DNA of 64,000 nt, from the NCBI RefSeq assembly GCF_018257795.1, contig NZ_JAERJD010000005.1, forward strand, positions 124,001 through 188,000, read 5' to 3'. The stretch comes from Citrobacter sp. JGM124. GTDB lineage: Bacteria; Pseudomonadota; Gammaproteobacteria; Enterobacterales; Enterobacteriaceae. Shown piece by piece: positions 1 through 9,324 of this stretch. Every line of letters begins with the position of its first letter. Positions within the stretch are counted from its first letter, which is position 1. The notes beneath the pieces are model-generated. The model saw only the letters and a program-made list of their open reading frames with translations, made no database searches and was not told the origin of the DNA. The position numbers and the translations under genes were made by a program.

Positions 1-182
1 TTCTTTCCGGGAAGGTTGATATCCATAATGACCAGATTAATGTCATTTTCAGCTAAAATCTGATGCATCTCAGCACCATCAGTTGCTTCAAAAACATCAT
101 ATCCTTCCGCTTCAAAAATATTTTTTAAGGTGTTGCGTGTTACTACTTCGTCTTCGACGATAAGGATGTGCGGCGTCTGCAT
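1..182 (-). CDS. arcA: ArcA response regulator, N-terminal fragment (cut by window edge)
   Basis: This is the first 60 codons of the aerobic respiration control response regulator, which receives phosphate from ArcB and represses aerobic metabolism genes when oxygen is low. The visible part is the start of a CheY-like receiver: [12 protein letters not shown] at residues 1-12 contains the acidic pair that binds Mg2+, and [10 protein letters not shown] at 51-60 contains the phospho-acceptor aspartate (D54). The rest of the receiver and the DNA-binding winged helix lie outside the window. The start is the ATG read from 182 downward, as in the family. The neighbouring lasT-thr order matches E. 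coli, which supports the name. Confidence 0.95.
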   Translation of the reverse strand, partial: MQTPHILIVEDEVVTRNTLKNIFEAEGYDVFEATDGAEMHQILAENDINLVIMDINLPGK

Positions 183-667
183 ATTTGCTACCTAAAATGT
201 CTAACAAAATCGAAACAGGAAGTACTCAAGTCCTGGTCTGGCAACATTGTGATAAATTAACACGCCAGAGCTAGCATGACTTAAGTCGATAATTTCTTTG
301 TGATGCATTACTTTTCAACGTCAACAAGATAACTCGTCAGGCAGTGATTCCATTCTGTTTATCATGGATGCTCAATAGCGCATGGGCTAATGCTAACCAT
401 TTTAACAGCAACATAACAAGCTGTCCGACGCTTAGTCCCTAATAATGCTATGTATCGTTGACATATATCAAATTCAATTGTAGCACGTTAACGCTTTACT
501 GAAGGGATCACCATGTTACCTTGATGATTATTACAAATAATTAACAATTTAAAGCGTAGAAAAAAATAGGCTATCAGGCAAACAGATTATTCAGACGTTT
601 TGGCTATTTTTAGTTATGCTCCTGGTGATAAGCACTATTTAATCTGTTGATAGATGGAAAACATTAA
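183..667. other. arcA-lasT intergenic region
   Basis: About 485 bases without a convincing gene, AT-rich on the lasT side. It should hold the arcA promoters (minus strand) and the lasT promoter. One FNR-like box is listed separately. No counterpart of the small E. coli gene yjjY was recognised. Confidence 0.7.
458..471. promoter_or_regulatory. FNR-like box upstream of arcA
   Basis: TTGACATATATCAA matches the FNR consensus TTGAT-N4-ATCAA at nine of ten defined positions. In E. coli arcA transcription is activated by FNR, so a site about 280 bases upstream of the arcA start fits known regulation. This is a pattern match only. Confidence 0.5.
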
Positions 668-1354
668 ATGCAGTTGTCTATTATTCTGGTTTCTCCTGCC
701 AGAGCTGAAAATATCGGTGCGGCAGCCCGGGCCATGAAAACCATGGGATTTACCGATCTACGGATTGTTGCCAGTGATGCCCATTTACAGCCTGCCGCAC
801 GCTGGGTTGCGCATGGCGCGGGTGACATTCTCGATAACACCAGCCATTTTGATACACTGGCTGAAGCGCTGAAAGATGTTAATTTTACTGTGGCGACCAC
901 AGCCAGGAGCCGCGCTCGATTCCATTATTATGCCACGCCAGTGCAGTTGCTCCCCTTACTGGAAGAGAAAGCACAGTGGGCTGGCCGCAGCGCGTTGGTG
1001 TTTGGTCGTGAAGATTCAGGTTTAACCAACGAAGAGTTAGCCCTGGCCGATATCCTGACGGGTATTCCCATGAAAGGGGACTACCCGTCATTAAATCTTG
1101 GACAGGCTGTGATGGTTTATTGCTATCAGTTATCAGCCTTAATGATTTCAGCATCTTCAGAGCAAGAGCCGGCAGATGGCGCACAGTTATATGCGCTACG
1201 CGATCGTGTATCCCGACTCCTGGCCAGGCTCAGTGTGAGCGATGACCAAAAAATGGTGGACTGGCTTCAGCAACGGCTCGGGCTGCTTGAGCAACGAGAT
1301 ACGGCAATGTTGCACCGTTTACTCCATGATATTGAAAAAAACATAACAGAATAA
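668..1354 (+). CDS. lasT: SPOUT-family tRNA/rRNA methyltransferase (LasT/YjtD)
   Basis: A 228-residue protein of the SpoU/TrmJ type, predicted to methylate a ribose 2'-OH of tRNA or rRNA with S-adenosylmethionine. The knot motifs are visible: ENIGAAARAMK at about 14-24, LVFGREDSGLTNEEL at about 114-128 and YPSLNLGQAVMVY at about 139-151. The gene lies between arcA and thrL exactly as yjtD (lasT) does in E. coli. That position separates it from the paralogue trmJ, which normally neighbours suhB and iscR. The exact RNA substrate cannot be read from sequence. Confidence 0.85.
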   Translation: MQLSIILVSPARAENIGAAARAMKTMGFTDLRIVASDAHLQPAARWVAHGAGDILDNTSHFDTLAEALKDVNFTVATTARSRARFHYYATPVQLLPLLEEKAQWAGRSALVFGREDSGLTNEELALADILTGIPMKGDYPSLNLGQAVMVYCYQLSALMISASSEQEPADGAQLYALRDRVSRLLARLSVSDDQKMVDWLQQRLGLLEQRDTAMLHRLLHDIEKNITE

Positions 1355-1487
1355 AACACTGTAAAATCGTATATTTTCAATATAAAAAACAGGGGTGGCG
1401 ATTTTTTATGTTGGTGTTTACCCTGATATTTTATTAATTGTTAGTGAAGTTGCCCAGTGGTGGTCTTCAGTAAAAAACTAAAAAAAA

Positions 1488-1516
1488 TTGACTTAATGAC
1501 AGGATTACTTTAACCA
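1488..1516 (+). promoter_or_regulatory. Predicted thr operon promoter
   Basis: TTGACT at 1488-1493 is followed after 17 bases by TAACCA at 1511-1516, about 45 bases before thrL. The E. coli thr promoter region has the same arrangement with closely similar sequence. Confidence 0.6.
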
Positions 1517-1559
1517 GTAGGGTATTCAGTATAAAAAATTTTAAGAGCGTCCGGCAATC

Positions 1560-1628
1560 ATGAGTCGTCAATTTCTGACAACAACGATTATTACCATCAT
1601 CATTACCACAGGTAACGGTGCGGGCTGA
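1560..1628 (+). CDS. thrL: thr operon leader peptide
   Basis: A 22-codon ORF whose peptide holds six threonines and five isoleucines, the amino acids that control the operon by ribosome stalling. It ends TTGNGAG, the same ending as E. coli ThrL. The N-terminus (MSRQFL) differs from E. coli. The attenuator terminator begins about 20 bases after the stop and thrA follows. When Thr- or Ile-tRNA is scarce the ribosome stalls here and the terminator should not form. It is too short for ordinary ORF calling. Confidence 0.93.
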   Translation: MSRQFLTTTIITIIITTGNGAG

Positions 1629-1645
1629 CGCGTACAAGAGTTCAT

Positions 1646-1684
1646 AAAAAAAGCCCGCACCCAAGAAAGTGCGGGCTTTTTTTT
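1646..1684 (+). terminator. thr attenuator
   Basis: A GC-rich hairpin (AAAGCCCGCAC pairing with GTGCGGGCTTT) is followed by an unbroken run of T. It lies between thrL and thrA and is almost identical to the E. coli thr attenuator. Confidence 0.93.
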
Positions 1685-1710
1685 CGATTAAAATCAAGGG
1701 GTAATATAGC

Positions 1711-4173
1711 ATGCGAGTGTTGAAATTCGGCGGTACTTCAGTAGCGAATGCGGAGCGTTTCCTCCGTGTTGCTGACATCCTGGAAAGTAATGCCAAACAG
1801 GGACAGGTAGCCACAGTGCTGTCTGCCCCGGCAAAAATTACCAACCATCTGGTGGCCATGATTGAAAAGACCATCAGTGGCCAGGATGCCCTGTCGAATA
1901 TCACAGAAGCAGAGCAAATCTTTGCCGACTTGATAAAAGGGCTGGCTGAAATGCAGCCGGGTTTTCCAGAGGCGGAATTAAGCGAGCTGGTAGACCAGGA
2001 GTTTGCCCAGCTTAAGCATGAATTGCACGGTATCAGTTTGTTAGGCCAATGCCCTGACAGTATCAATGCGGCTATTATCTGTCGTGGTGAAAAGCTCTCC
2101 ATTGCTATCATGGCGGCCGTTCTACGGGCCCGTGGTTATGCTGTTACTGTGATTAACCCGGTTGAGAAATTACTTGCTGTAGGCCACTACCTTGAGTCTA
2201 CCGTTGATATTGCTGAATCCACTCGTCGGATTGCTGCCAGTCGTATCCCGGATGACCATATGATTTTGATGGCGGGCTTTACCGCAGGTAACGACAAAGG
2301 TGAACTGGTTGTACTGGGACGAAATGGGTCAGACTACTCAGCAGCTGCACTGGCGGCCTGTTTGCGGGCAGACTGTTGTGAGATCTGGACTGATGTGGAC
2401 GGTGTGTATACCTGTGACCCGCGACAGGTACCGGACGCCAGGTTACTGAAGTCCATGTCGTACCAGGAAGCGATGGAGCTTTCTTACTTCGGCGCTAAAG
2501 TTCTTCATCCTCGCACTATTTCCCCCATTGCCCAGTTCCAGATCCCTTGCCTAATCAAAAATACGGGTAACCCCCAGGCACCAGGCACACTGATTGGTGC
2601 TGACAGCAAAGATAACTCCTTACCCGTGAAGGGGATCACTAATCTTAATAACATGGCAATGTTTAACGTGTCAGGCCCGGGTATGAAAGGCATGCCGGGT
2701 ATGGCGGCACGTGTCTTTGCTGCCATGTCGCGCACGAATATCTCGGTGGTGCTGATTACCCAGTCTTCGTCTGAATACAGCATCTGTTTTTGTGTGCATC
2801 AGAGTGATGTCGCCCGCGCCCGCCGTGCGATTGAAGACGAGTTCAGCCAGGAACTAAAAGACGAGTTACTGGAGCCGCTGGCTGTGATGGAGCGCCTGGC
2901 GATTATCTCCGTGGTGGGTGACGGTATGCGTACCGTGCGGGGGATCTCGGCAAAATTCTTTTCTGCTCTTGCCAGGGCGAATATCAATATTATTGCCATC
3001 GCCCAGGGGTCTTCTGAGCGTTCTATATCCGTGGTTGTCAGCAATGATGATGCCACTACCGGGGTTCGTGTAGCTCACCAAATGTTGTTCAATACTGATC
3101 AGGTGATTGAAGTTTTTCTGATTGGTATCGGTGGCGTGGGTACCGCGCTACTGGAGCAAATTAAACGTCAGCAAGCCCGGTTGAAGAGTAAACACATTGA
3201 TTTACGTGTTTGTGGTATTGCCAACTCAAAAGCCCTGCTGACCAGTGTTCATGGCCTGAACCTGGATAACTGGCAGCAAGCGCTGGAACAGGCGAAAGAG
3301 CCACTGAATCTGGAGCGTCTGACTCGTTTGGTGAAAGAGTATCACCTGTTAAACCCCGTGATTGTCGATTGTACTTCCAGCCAGGCGGTTGCAGACCAGT
3401 ATGCTGATTTCCTGGGTGAAGGTTTCCACGTAGTAACGCCGAACAAAAAGGCGAACACATCGAGTATGAATTACTACCACCAGATGCGTAACGCTGCGGC
3501 TAAATCACGTCGTAAATTTCTGTATGACACCAATGTCGGGGCCGGGCTTCCCGTTATTGAAAACCTACAGAACTTGCTGAATGCAGGGGACGAACTGGAA
3601 CATTTCTCGGGTATCTTGTCCGGCTCACTCTCCTTTATTTTCGGTAAGCTGGATGAAGGTATGAGCTTGTCAGATGCGACACGTATGGCCAGTGAACTGG
3701 GTTATACCGAGCCAGATCCACGGGATGACCTTTCCGGGATGGACGTCGCACGTAAACTGCTGATCCTTGCCCGTGAAACAGGGCGCGAGCTGGAACTGTC
3801 AGATATTATTATCGAGCCGGTACTGCCCGATTACTTCAATACCAGTGGTGACGTTGAGAGTTTCATGGACCGTCTCCAGTTGCTTGATGGTGAATTCGCC
3901 CAGCGTGTAGATAAGGCCCGTGAAAAGGGGCAGGTACTGCGTTATGTCGGCATGATTGAAGAGAATGGTCTGTGCTGTGTGAAGATTGCTGAAGTTGATG
4001 GCAATGACCCACTGTATAAAGTTAAAAATGGTGAGAATGCGTTGGCATTTTACAGCCATTACTATCAACCGATCCCGCTGGTACTACGTGGTTATGGTGC
4101 GGGGAACGATGTTACCGCGGCCGGTGTGTTTGCCGACTTGTTACGTACCCTGTCATGGAAGTTAGGAGTTTAA
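1711..4173 (+). CDS. thrA: Bifunctional aspartokinase I / homoserine dehydrogenase I
   Basis: An 820-residue enzyme, the same length as E. coli ThrA. It catalyses the first step (aspartate to aspartyl phosphate, kinase half) and the third step (aspartate semialdehyde to homoserine, dehydrogenase half) of the threonine branch. The kinase motif KFGGTS sits at residues 5-10. Paired ACT regulatory domains occupy roughly 310-460, where threonine normally acts as feedback inhibitor. The dehydrogenase half starts with the nucleotide-binding segment [16 protein letters not shown] at about 468-483. A ribosome-binding sequence (AAGGGG) precedes the ATG. The gene is controlled by the upstream attenuator and is one base from thrB. 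Confidence 0.98.
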   Translation: MRVLKFGGTSVANAERFLRVADILESNAKQGQVATVLSAPAKITNHLVAMIEKTISGQDALSNITEAEQIFADLIKGLAEMQPGFPEAELSELVDQEFAQLKHELHGISLLGQCPDSINAAIICRGEKLSIAIMAAVLRARGYAVTVINPVEKLLAVGHYLESTVDIAESTRRIAASRIPDDHMILMAGFTAGNDKGELVVLGRNGSDYSAAALAACLRADCCEIWTDVDGVYTCDPRQVPDARLLKSMSYQEAMELSYFGAKVLHPRTISPIAQFQIPCLIKNTGNPQAPGTLIGADSKDNSLPVKGITNLNNMAMFNVSGPGMKGMPGMAARVFAAMSRTNISVVLITQSSSEYSICFCVHQSDVARARRAIEDEFSQELKDELLEPLAVMERLAIISVVGDGMRTVRGISAKFFSALARANINIIAIAQGSSERSISVVVSNDDATTGVRVAHQMLFNTDQVIEVFLIGIGGVGTALLEQIKRQQARLKSKHIDLRVCGIANSKALLTSVHGLNLDNWQQALEQAKEPLNLERLTRLVKEYHLLNPVIVDCTSSQAVADQYADFLGEGFHVVTPNKKANTSSMNYYHQMRNAAAKSRRKFLYDTNVGAGLPVIENLQNLLNAGDELEHFSGILSGSLSFIFGKLDEGMSLSDATRMASELGYTEPDPRDDLSGMDVARKLLILARETGRELELSDIIIEPVLPDYFNTSGDVESFMDRLQLLDGEFAQRVDKAREKGQVLRYVGMIEENGLCCVKIAEVDGNDPLYKVKNGENALAFYSHYYQPIPLVLRGYGAGNDVTAAGVFADLLRTLSWKLGV

Positions 4174-4174
4174 A

Positions 4175-5104
4175 ATGGTTAAAGTATATGCTCCCGCCTC
4201 CAGTGCTAATATGAGCGTTGGTTTTGATGTGTTAGGCGCGGCAGTATCCCCCATCGGGGGAGAGCACCTCGGTGACTATGTGACCGTTGAGGCCGCTGAT
4301 CAATTTAGCCTGACAAATCTGGGCCGTTTTGCCCGTAATCTGCCAACTGAACAGGATCAGAATATTGTTTACCAGTGCTGGGCCCTGTTTTGCCGGGAGA
4401 TAGGTAAAGAAATCCCCGTGGCCATGACTCTTGAAAAAAATATGCCGATTGGTTCAGGTCTTGGTTCCAGTGCTTGCTCCGTTGTGGCTGGTCTGGTGGC
4501 GATGAATGAATTCTGTGGTAAGCCGGTCAGTGATAACCGATTGCTGGCAATGATGGGGGAGCTGGAAGGACGAATCTCTGGCAGCGTTCATTATGATAAT
4601 GTCGCTCCTTGTTTTCTTGGCGGTATGCAGTTGATGATTGAAGAAGAGGGGATAATAAGCCAGTCCATTCCCTGTTTTGATGACTGGTTGTGGGTGCTGG
4701 CTTACCCGGGCATTAAAGTCTCAACGGCACAAGCAAGAGCGATTCTGCCTGCCCAGTATCGCCGTCAGGACTGTATCAGTCATGGGCGCCACTTGGCCGG
4801 TTTTATTCATGCCTGCTATTCCCGTCAGCCACAGCTGGCGGCAAAGCTAATGCAGGATGTGATTGCCGAACCTTACCGGGCAAAACTGTTACCCGGCTTT
4901 GATGACGCACGGAAAGGGGTGGCGGATATTGGTGCACTGGCGAGCGGTATTTCTGGCTCCGGTCCAACCTTATTTGCACTCTGTGATAACCTGGAAACTG
5001 CACAACGCACGGCTGACTGGCTTGGCCAACACTATTTGCAGAACCAGGAAGGTTTTGTACATATTTGCCGTTTGGATACGGCTGGCGCACGAGTTTTGGG
5101 ATAA
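4175..5104 (+). CDS. thrB: Homoserine kinase
   Basis: A 309-residue GHMP-family kinase that phosphorylates homoserine with ATP to O-phosphohomoserine. The family ATP loop [11 protein letters not shown] is at residues 91-101. The C-terminal GHMP motif is the segment [15 protein letters not shown]. coli ThrB is 310 residues. It starts one base after the thrA stop and ends three bases before thrC, so translation is probably coupled through the operon. Confidence 0.98.
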   Translation: MVKVYAPASSANMSVGFDVLGAAVSPIGGEHLGDYVTVEAADQFSLTNLGRFARNLPTEQDQNIVYQCWALFCREIGKEIPVAMTLEKNMPIGSGLGSSACSVVAGLVAMNEFCGKPVSDNRLLAMMGELEGRISGSVHYDNVAPCFLGGMQLMIEEEGIISQSIPCFDDWLWVLAYPGIKVSTAQARAILPAQYRRQDCISHGRHLAGFIHACYSRQPQLAAKLMQDVIAEPYRAKLLPGFDDARKGVADIGALASGISGSGPTLFALCDNLETAQRTADWLGQHYLQNQEGFVHICRLDTAGARVLG

Positions 5105-5107
5105 CGA

Positions 5108-6394
5108 ATGAAACTGTATAACCTTAAAGATAACACTGAGCAGGTCTCTTTTGCACAAGCCCTTACCCAAGGTCTTGGCAGACAACAAGGGCTATTTTTT
5201 CCTGATGCGTTGCCTGAATTTTCGCGTGCCGAAATAGACGCTATGCTGGAAATGGACTTCGTCAGCCGTAGCAGCAAAATTCTTTCGGCATTTATTGGTG
5301 AAGAGATCCCATCAGAAATACTGGCTGCACGTGTTGCGGCTGCTTTTGCTTTCCCTGCACCGGTAAAAATGGTCGAGCCTGATGTCGGCTGCCTGGAACT
5401 GTTCCATGGCCCGACACTGGCATTTAAAGATTTCGGCGGTCGTTTTATGGCCCAGATGCTCACCCATGTCAGTGGTGAGAAACCCGTGACTATTTTAACC
5501 GCCACATCGGGTGATACGGGGGCTGCCGTAGCGCACGCTTTCTATGGTTTAGAAAACGTTAAAGTGGTGATTCTCTACCCTCGAGGCAAAATCAGCCCGT
5601 TACAGGAGAAATTATTCTGTACTCTGGGGGGGAATATCGAAACTGTTGCTATTGATGGCGATTTTGATGCTTGCCAGGCGTTAGTGAAACAGGCCTTTGA
5701 CGATGAAGAGTTAAAAGTAGCCCTGGGGCTGAACTCCGCTAACTCTATCAACATTAGTCGCCTGTTAGCGCAAATTTGTTACTACTTTGAGGCAGTTGCC
5801 CAGTTGCCTGCCGAAACTCGGGATAAACTGGTCATTTCGGTACCCAGCGGTAACTTTGGCGATTTAACAGCTGGCTTGCTGGCGAAATCATTAGGTTTGC
5901 CAGTAAAACGCTTTATTGCTGCGACCAATGCCAACGACACTGTGCCCCGTTTCCTGGCTGAAGGGCAGTGGCAGCCAAAAGAGACCATTGCTACCTTGTC
6001 TAATGCGATGGACGTCAGTCAGCCAAATAACTGGCCTCGTGTCGAGGAGTTATTTCGCCGTAAAGGCTGGGCTCTGAGTGATCTGGGTTATGAAGCAGTG
6101 AGTGATGATACCACCCAGCAGACAATGCGCGAATTGTTGGAGAAAGGCTATATCTCCGAGCCCCATGCCGCGATTGCCTATCGTGCGTTACGTGACCAGT
6201 TACAAGCGGATGAATTCGGCCTGTTTCTCGGCACGGCGCACCCTGCGAAATTCAAAGAGAGTGTGGAGGCTATCCTCGGCCAAACGCTACCTCTGCCAGA
6301 AGAGCTGGCATCCCGTGCAGATCTGCCGTTATTGTCACATGAGTTACCGGCAGATTATACGGCTCTGCGTGGTTTAATGATGAACAAAGCCTGA
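5108..6394 (+). CDS. thrC: Threonine synthase
   Basis: A 428-residue pyridoxal-phosphate enzyme that converts O-phosphohomoserine to threonine, the last step of the pathway. The PLP lysine is K107 in GPTLAFKDFGG. The cofactor phosphate-binding region includes VSVPSGNFGDLTAG-type sequence around residues 235-250. The length equals that of E. coli ThrC. It is the last gene of thrLABC and is followed by a strong hairpin. Confidence 0.98.
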   Translation: MKLYNLKDNTEQVSFAQALTQGLGRQQGLFFPDALPEFSRAEIDAMLEMDFVSRSSKILSAFIGEEIPSEILAARVAAAFAFPAPVKMVEPDVGCLELFHGPTLAFKDFGGRFMAQMLTHVSGEKPVTILTATSGDTGAAVAHAFYGLENVKVVILYPRGKISPLQEKLFCTLGGNIETVAIDGDFDACQALVKQAFDDEELKVALGLNSANSINISRLLAQICYYFEAVAQLPAETRDKLVISVPSGNFGDLTAGLLAKSLGLPVKRFIAATNANDTVPRFLAEGQWQPKETIATLSNAMDVSQPNNWPRVEELFRRKGWALSDLGYEAVSDDTTQQTMRELLEKGYISEPHAAIAYRALRDQLQADEFGLFLGTAHPAKFKESVEAILGQTLPLPEELASRADLPLLSHELPADYTALRGLMMNKA

Positions 6395-6421
6395 CCGCTG
6401 ACGAGGCAGGATATCATCAGC

Positions 6422-6450
6422 GCGGTCGCTGTCTTTGGCAGCGACCGCTT
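6422..6450 (+). terminator. thr operon terminator
   Basis: A perfect 10-bp stem (GCGGTCGCTG / CAGCGACCGC) with a 7-base loop, followed by a weak T tract (TTATT). It lies between convergent thrC and yaaA. Confidence 0.7.
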
Positions 6451-6466
6451 ATTGCTGAGTTCGTGG

Positions 6467-7240
6467 CTATTGTGCCGGTCGTTTAAACACCCACTCATTC
6501 TTGCCTGAAGCAGACTCATCGAAGCCATACCCTTCAAGATTAAATCCTTTCAGTTGTTCGGGATTCGTCAGCCTATTTTGGATGATATAGCGCGTCATCA
6601 GTCCCCGGGCCTTTTTCGCATAGAAGCTAATCACTTTAAAAACGCCATTTTTCTCATCAAGAAATACGGGTTTGATGATCCCGGCATTCAGTTGCTGTGG
6701 TTTGACTGACCTGTAGTATTCGTCAGAAGCGAGATTGATCAGCACATTGTCTCCCTGAGCTTCCAGGGCCTGATTCAGTGTTTCAGTGATAATAGAACCC
6801 CAGAACTGATACAGGTCTTTCCCCTTGGGATTAGACAATCGAATGCCCATTTCCAGGCGATAGGGTTGCATCAAGTCGAGGGGGCGCAGGACACCGTAGA
6901 GACCTGATAACATACGCAAATGTTGTTGAGCGAAATCGAAATCATCTTCACTAAAGTTCTCCGCCTGTAGGCCGGTATAGACATCCCCTTTGAAGGCGAG
7001 AATAGCCTGACGGGCATTATCAGGCGTGAAGTCAGGCTGCCACTCGTGAAACCGGGTTGCATTTAAAGAGGCTAGCTTGTCACTGATACTCATTAAGGAG
7101 GCGATCTGTGGCTCACTCAGCGAGCGTGCTACCTCTATCAATTGTTGTGAATACGCCAGCAGCTCGGGCTGTGTATAGCGTGCAGTCGCTAAATCACTTT
7201 GATAATCCAGTGTTTTGGCCGGTGAAATCAGAATTAACAT
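6467..7240 (-). CDS. yaaA: Peroxide stress protein YaaA (UPF0246/DUF328)
   Basis: A 257-residue homologue of E. coli YaaA (258 residues), which belongs to the OxyR regulon and limits intracellular iron during peroxide stress. The conserved start [15 protein letters not shown] and the segments [22 protein letters not shown] and [15 protein letters not shown] are family hallmarks. AAGGAG lies 5 bases before the ATG. It is convergent with thrC, as thrC-yaaX and yaaA are close neighbours in E. coli. No OxyR site was located with confidence. Confidence 0.93.
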   Translation of the reverse strand: MLILISPAKTLDYQSDLATARYTQPELLAYSQQLIEVARSLSEPQIASLMSISDKLASLNATRFHEWQPDFTPDNARQAILAFKGDVYTGLQAENFSEDDFDFAQQHLRMLSGLYGVLRPLDLMQPYRLEMGIRLSNPKGKDLYQFWGSIITETLNQALEAQGDNVLINLASDEYYRSVKPQQLNAGIIKPVFLDEKNGVFKVISFYAKKARGLMTRYIIQNRLTNPEQLKGFNLEGYGFDESASGKNEWVFKRPAQ

Positions 7241-7546
7241 TGTTCGCTCCTTGCTGGTGTGAGAGGCTATTTTAGCAAATTTTTTACCTTAATCGGTCGA
7301 TAGCTGCGATAAGTCAGAGGCATGAATCTCAGTTTGGCTCTATTCTCCATATACCCATCAAGTACACTGGTGGGCGATTTAGCCACGATAACGGGTATGG
7401 TTGCTTGTGATCCTCAGAATTTGTGCAATTCTGCTCTTTGTAACAGACGTGGTGGTATCGCGGTTGCACCTCCTCTAAGGCGTGATATTATCAATAGATA
7501 TTACTTACCTATCCCTAACTGCTAGACTCAACGAGACATACTGACT
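7241..7546. other. yaaA-talB intergenic region
   Basis: About 306 bases between divergent genes, so promoters for both are expected here. A 67-codon plus-strand ORF at 7322-7525 has no family resemblance or ribosome-binding site and was not accepted. Nothing else is recognisable. Confidence 0.5.
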
Positions 7547-8500
7547 ATGACGGATAAATTAACTGCTCTGCGTCAACTGACCACCGTGGTAGCTGACACT
7601 GGTGATATTGCGGCGATGAAACTGTACAAACCGCAAGATGCGACGACTAACCCTTCACTTATCCTTAACGCCGCACAAATTCCTGAATACCGCCCACTGA
7701 TTGATGATGCCATTGCCTTTGCACGTAACCAAAGCAACGATCGTGCACAACAAGTGGTTGATGCTACTGATAAGCTGGCGGTAAATATCGGTCTGGAAAT
7801 TCTGAAACTGGTTCCTGGCCGTATTTCTACCGAAGTCGATGCACGCCTGTCTTATGACACCGAAGCCAGCATTGCTAAAGCCAAGCATCTCATCAAACTC
7901 TATAACGATGCGGGTATCAGCAATGACCGTATTCTGATCAAACTGGCCTCTACCTGGCAGGGCATCCGTGCGGCAGAACAGCTCGAAAAAGAAGGGATCA
8001 ACTGTAACCTGACTCTGCTGTTCTCCTTCGCGCAGGCTCGCGCTTGTGCCGAAGCCGGTGTTTTCCTGATCTCTCCTTTTGTTGGTCGCATCCTTGACTG
8101 GTACAAAGCGAATACTGACAAAAAAGAGTACGTGGCGAACGAAGACCCAGGCGTCGTTTCTGTCAGCGAGATCTACCAGTATTACAAAGAGCACGGTTAT
8201 GAAACTGTCGTAATGGGAGCAAGCTTCCGTAACATCGGTGAAATTATCGAGCTGGCAGGCTGTGATCGCCTGACCATTGCTCCTGCACTGCTGAAAGAGC
8301 TTTCAGAAAGCACTGGTGGGCTGGAACGTAAACTGAGCTATACCGGCGAAGTGAAAGCACGTCCGGCTCGTATCACTGAATCCCAGTTCCTGTGGCAGCA
8401 TAACCAGGACCCTATGGCGGTAGATAAGCTGGCGGAAGGTATCCGTAAGTTTGCTATCGACCAGGAAAAACTGGAAAAAATGATCGGCGATCTGCTGTAA
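7547..8500 (+). CDS. talB: Transaldolase B
   Basis: A 317-residue enzyme of the non-oxidative pentose phosphate pathway that moves a dihydroxyacetone unit between sedoheptulose 7-phosphate and glyceraldehyde 3-phosphate. The Schiff-base lysine is K132 in [11 protein letters not shown] and the conserved aspartate is D17 in TTVVADTGD. Length and sequence match E. coli TalB closely. It is cytoplasmic and transcribed alone, with a terminator 9 bases after the stop. Confidence 0.98.
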   Translation: MTDKLTALRQLTTVVADTGDIAAMKLYKPQDATTNPSLILNAAQIPEYRPLIDDAIAFARNQSNDRAQQVVDATDKLAVNIGLEILKLVPGRISTEVDARLSYDTEASIAKAKHLIKLYNDAGISNDRILIKLASTWQGIRAAEQLEKEGINCNLTLLFSFAQARACAEAGVFLISPFVGRILDWYKANTDKKEYVANEDPGVVSVSEIYQYYKEHGYETVVMGASFRNIGEIIELAGCDRLTIAPALLKELSESTGGLERKLSYTGEVKARPARITESQFLWQHNQDPMAVDKLAEGIRKFAIDQEKLEKMIGDLL

Positions 8501-8508
8501 TCATCAAT

Positions 8509-8536
8509 GTGGCCAGCCCCGGCTGGCCACGCTTTT
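8509..8536 (+). terminator. talB terminator
   Basis: A perfect 10-bp stem GTGGCCAGCC / GGCTGGCCAC with a 2-base centre, followed by GCTTTT. It ends before the true mog start. Confidence 0.85.
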
Positions 8537-8611
8537 AGCCCTTTCATCTGTTTGTCCCGCCTTTCCCGATGTATCATTCCAGTTAATGTTCTCCTAAAGC
8601 TTGGAAATGAT

Positions 8612-9196
8612 ATGAATACCCTACGCATTGGATTAGTGTCAGTCTCGGATCGCGCTTCAAGCGGTGTTTATCAGGACAAGGGCATCCCTGCACTCGCTGA
8701 GTGGCTGGCACAAGCGTTAACATCCCCTTTTCACATAGAAACCCGCCTCGTCCCTGATGAGCAACCCATGATAGAGCAAGCGCTTTGTGAATTGGTTGAT
8801 GAGATGGGTTGCCACTTAGTTCTTACCACAGGGGGAACGGGGCCGGCCCGGCGTGATGTCACCCCGGATGCGACCCTGGCAATTGCTGATCGTATCATGC
8901 CCGGGTTTGGTGAGCAGATGCGTCAGGTCAGCCTGCACTTTGTCCCTACCGCGATTCTGTCACGTCAGGTGGGTGTTATTCGCAAACAGGCTTTGATCCT
9001 TAACTTGCCGGGACAACCGAAATCCATCAAAGAGACCCTGGAAGGGGTTAAAGATGAGTCAGGTAAGGTGATTCTGGCCGGTGTGTTCGCAAGTGTAGCG
9101 TATTGTATACAGTTACTTGACGGCCCTTACATTGAGACGAACGCTCAGGTAGTCGCCTCTTTTCGCCCAAAAAGTGCAGTAAAGGAAATAAAATAG
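8612..9196 (+). CDS. mog: Molybdopterin adenylyltransferase
   Basis: A 194-residue protein (E. coli 195) that adenylates molybdopterin before molybdate insertion. The MoaB/Mog fold motif LVLTTGGTGPARRDVTPDAT is present around residues 72-91. The frame stays open 35 codons upstream, but that extension runs through the talB terminator. The ATG at 8612 gives the family N-terminus MNTLRIGLVSVSDRAS and is therefore chosen. The talB-mog order is as in E. coli. Confidence 0.95.
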   Translation: MNTLRIGLVSVSDRASSGVYQDKGIPALAEWLAQALTSPFHIETRLVPDEQPMIEQALCELVDEMGCHLVLTTGGTGPARRDVTPDATLAIADRIMPGFGEQMRQVSLHFVPTAILSRQVGVIRKQALILNLPGQPKSIKETLEGVKDESGKVILAGVFASVAYCIQLLDGPYIETNAQVVASFRPKSAVKEIK

Positions 9197-9324
9197 CAAA
9201 TATAATAAATTGATGGCATAAAATATCGCCGTGGTGGAGTGTTGATAATTAACTGTTATAGTAATTTTTTCTTTACGCGTGCCAGGTAATTTTTTTAACA
9301 CTCTTATCTATTTTATGGTTGCTT

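Noticed and set aside
7322-7525. 67-codon ORF upstream of talB
   Set aside because: No ribosome-binding site or family resemblance; it fills the talB promoter region.
8507-8611. Upstream-extended start of mog
   Set aside because: The extension passes through the talB terminator and has no counterpart in the family.
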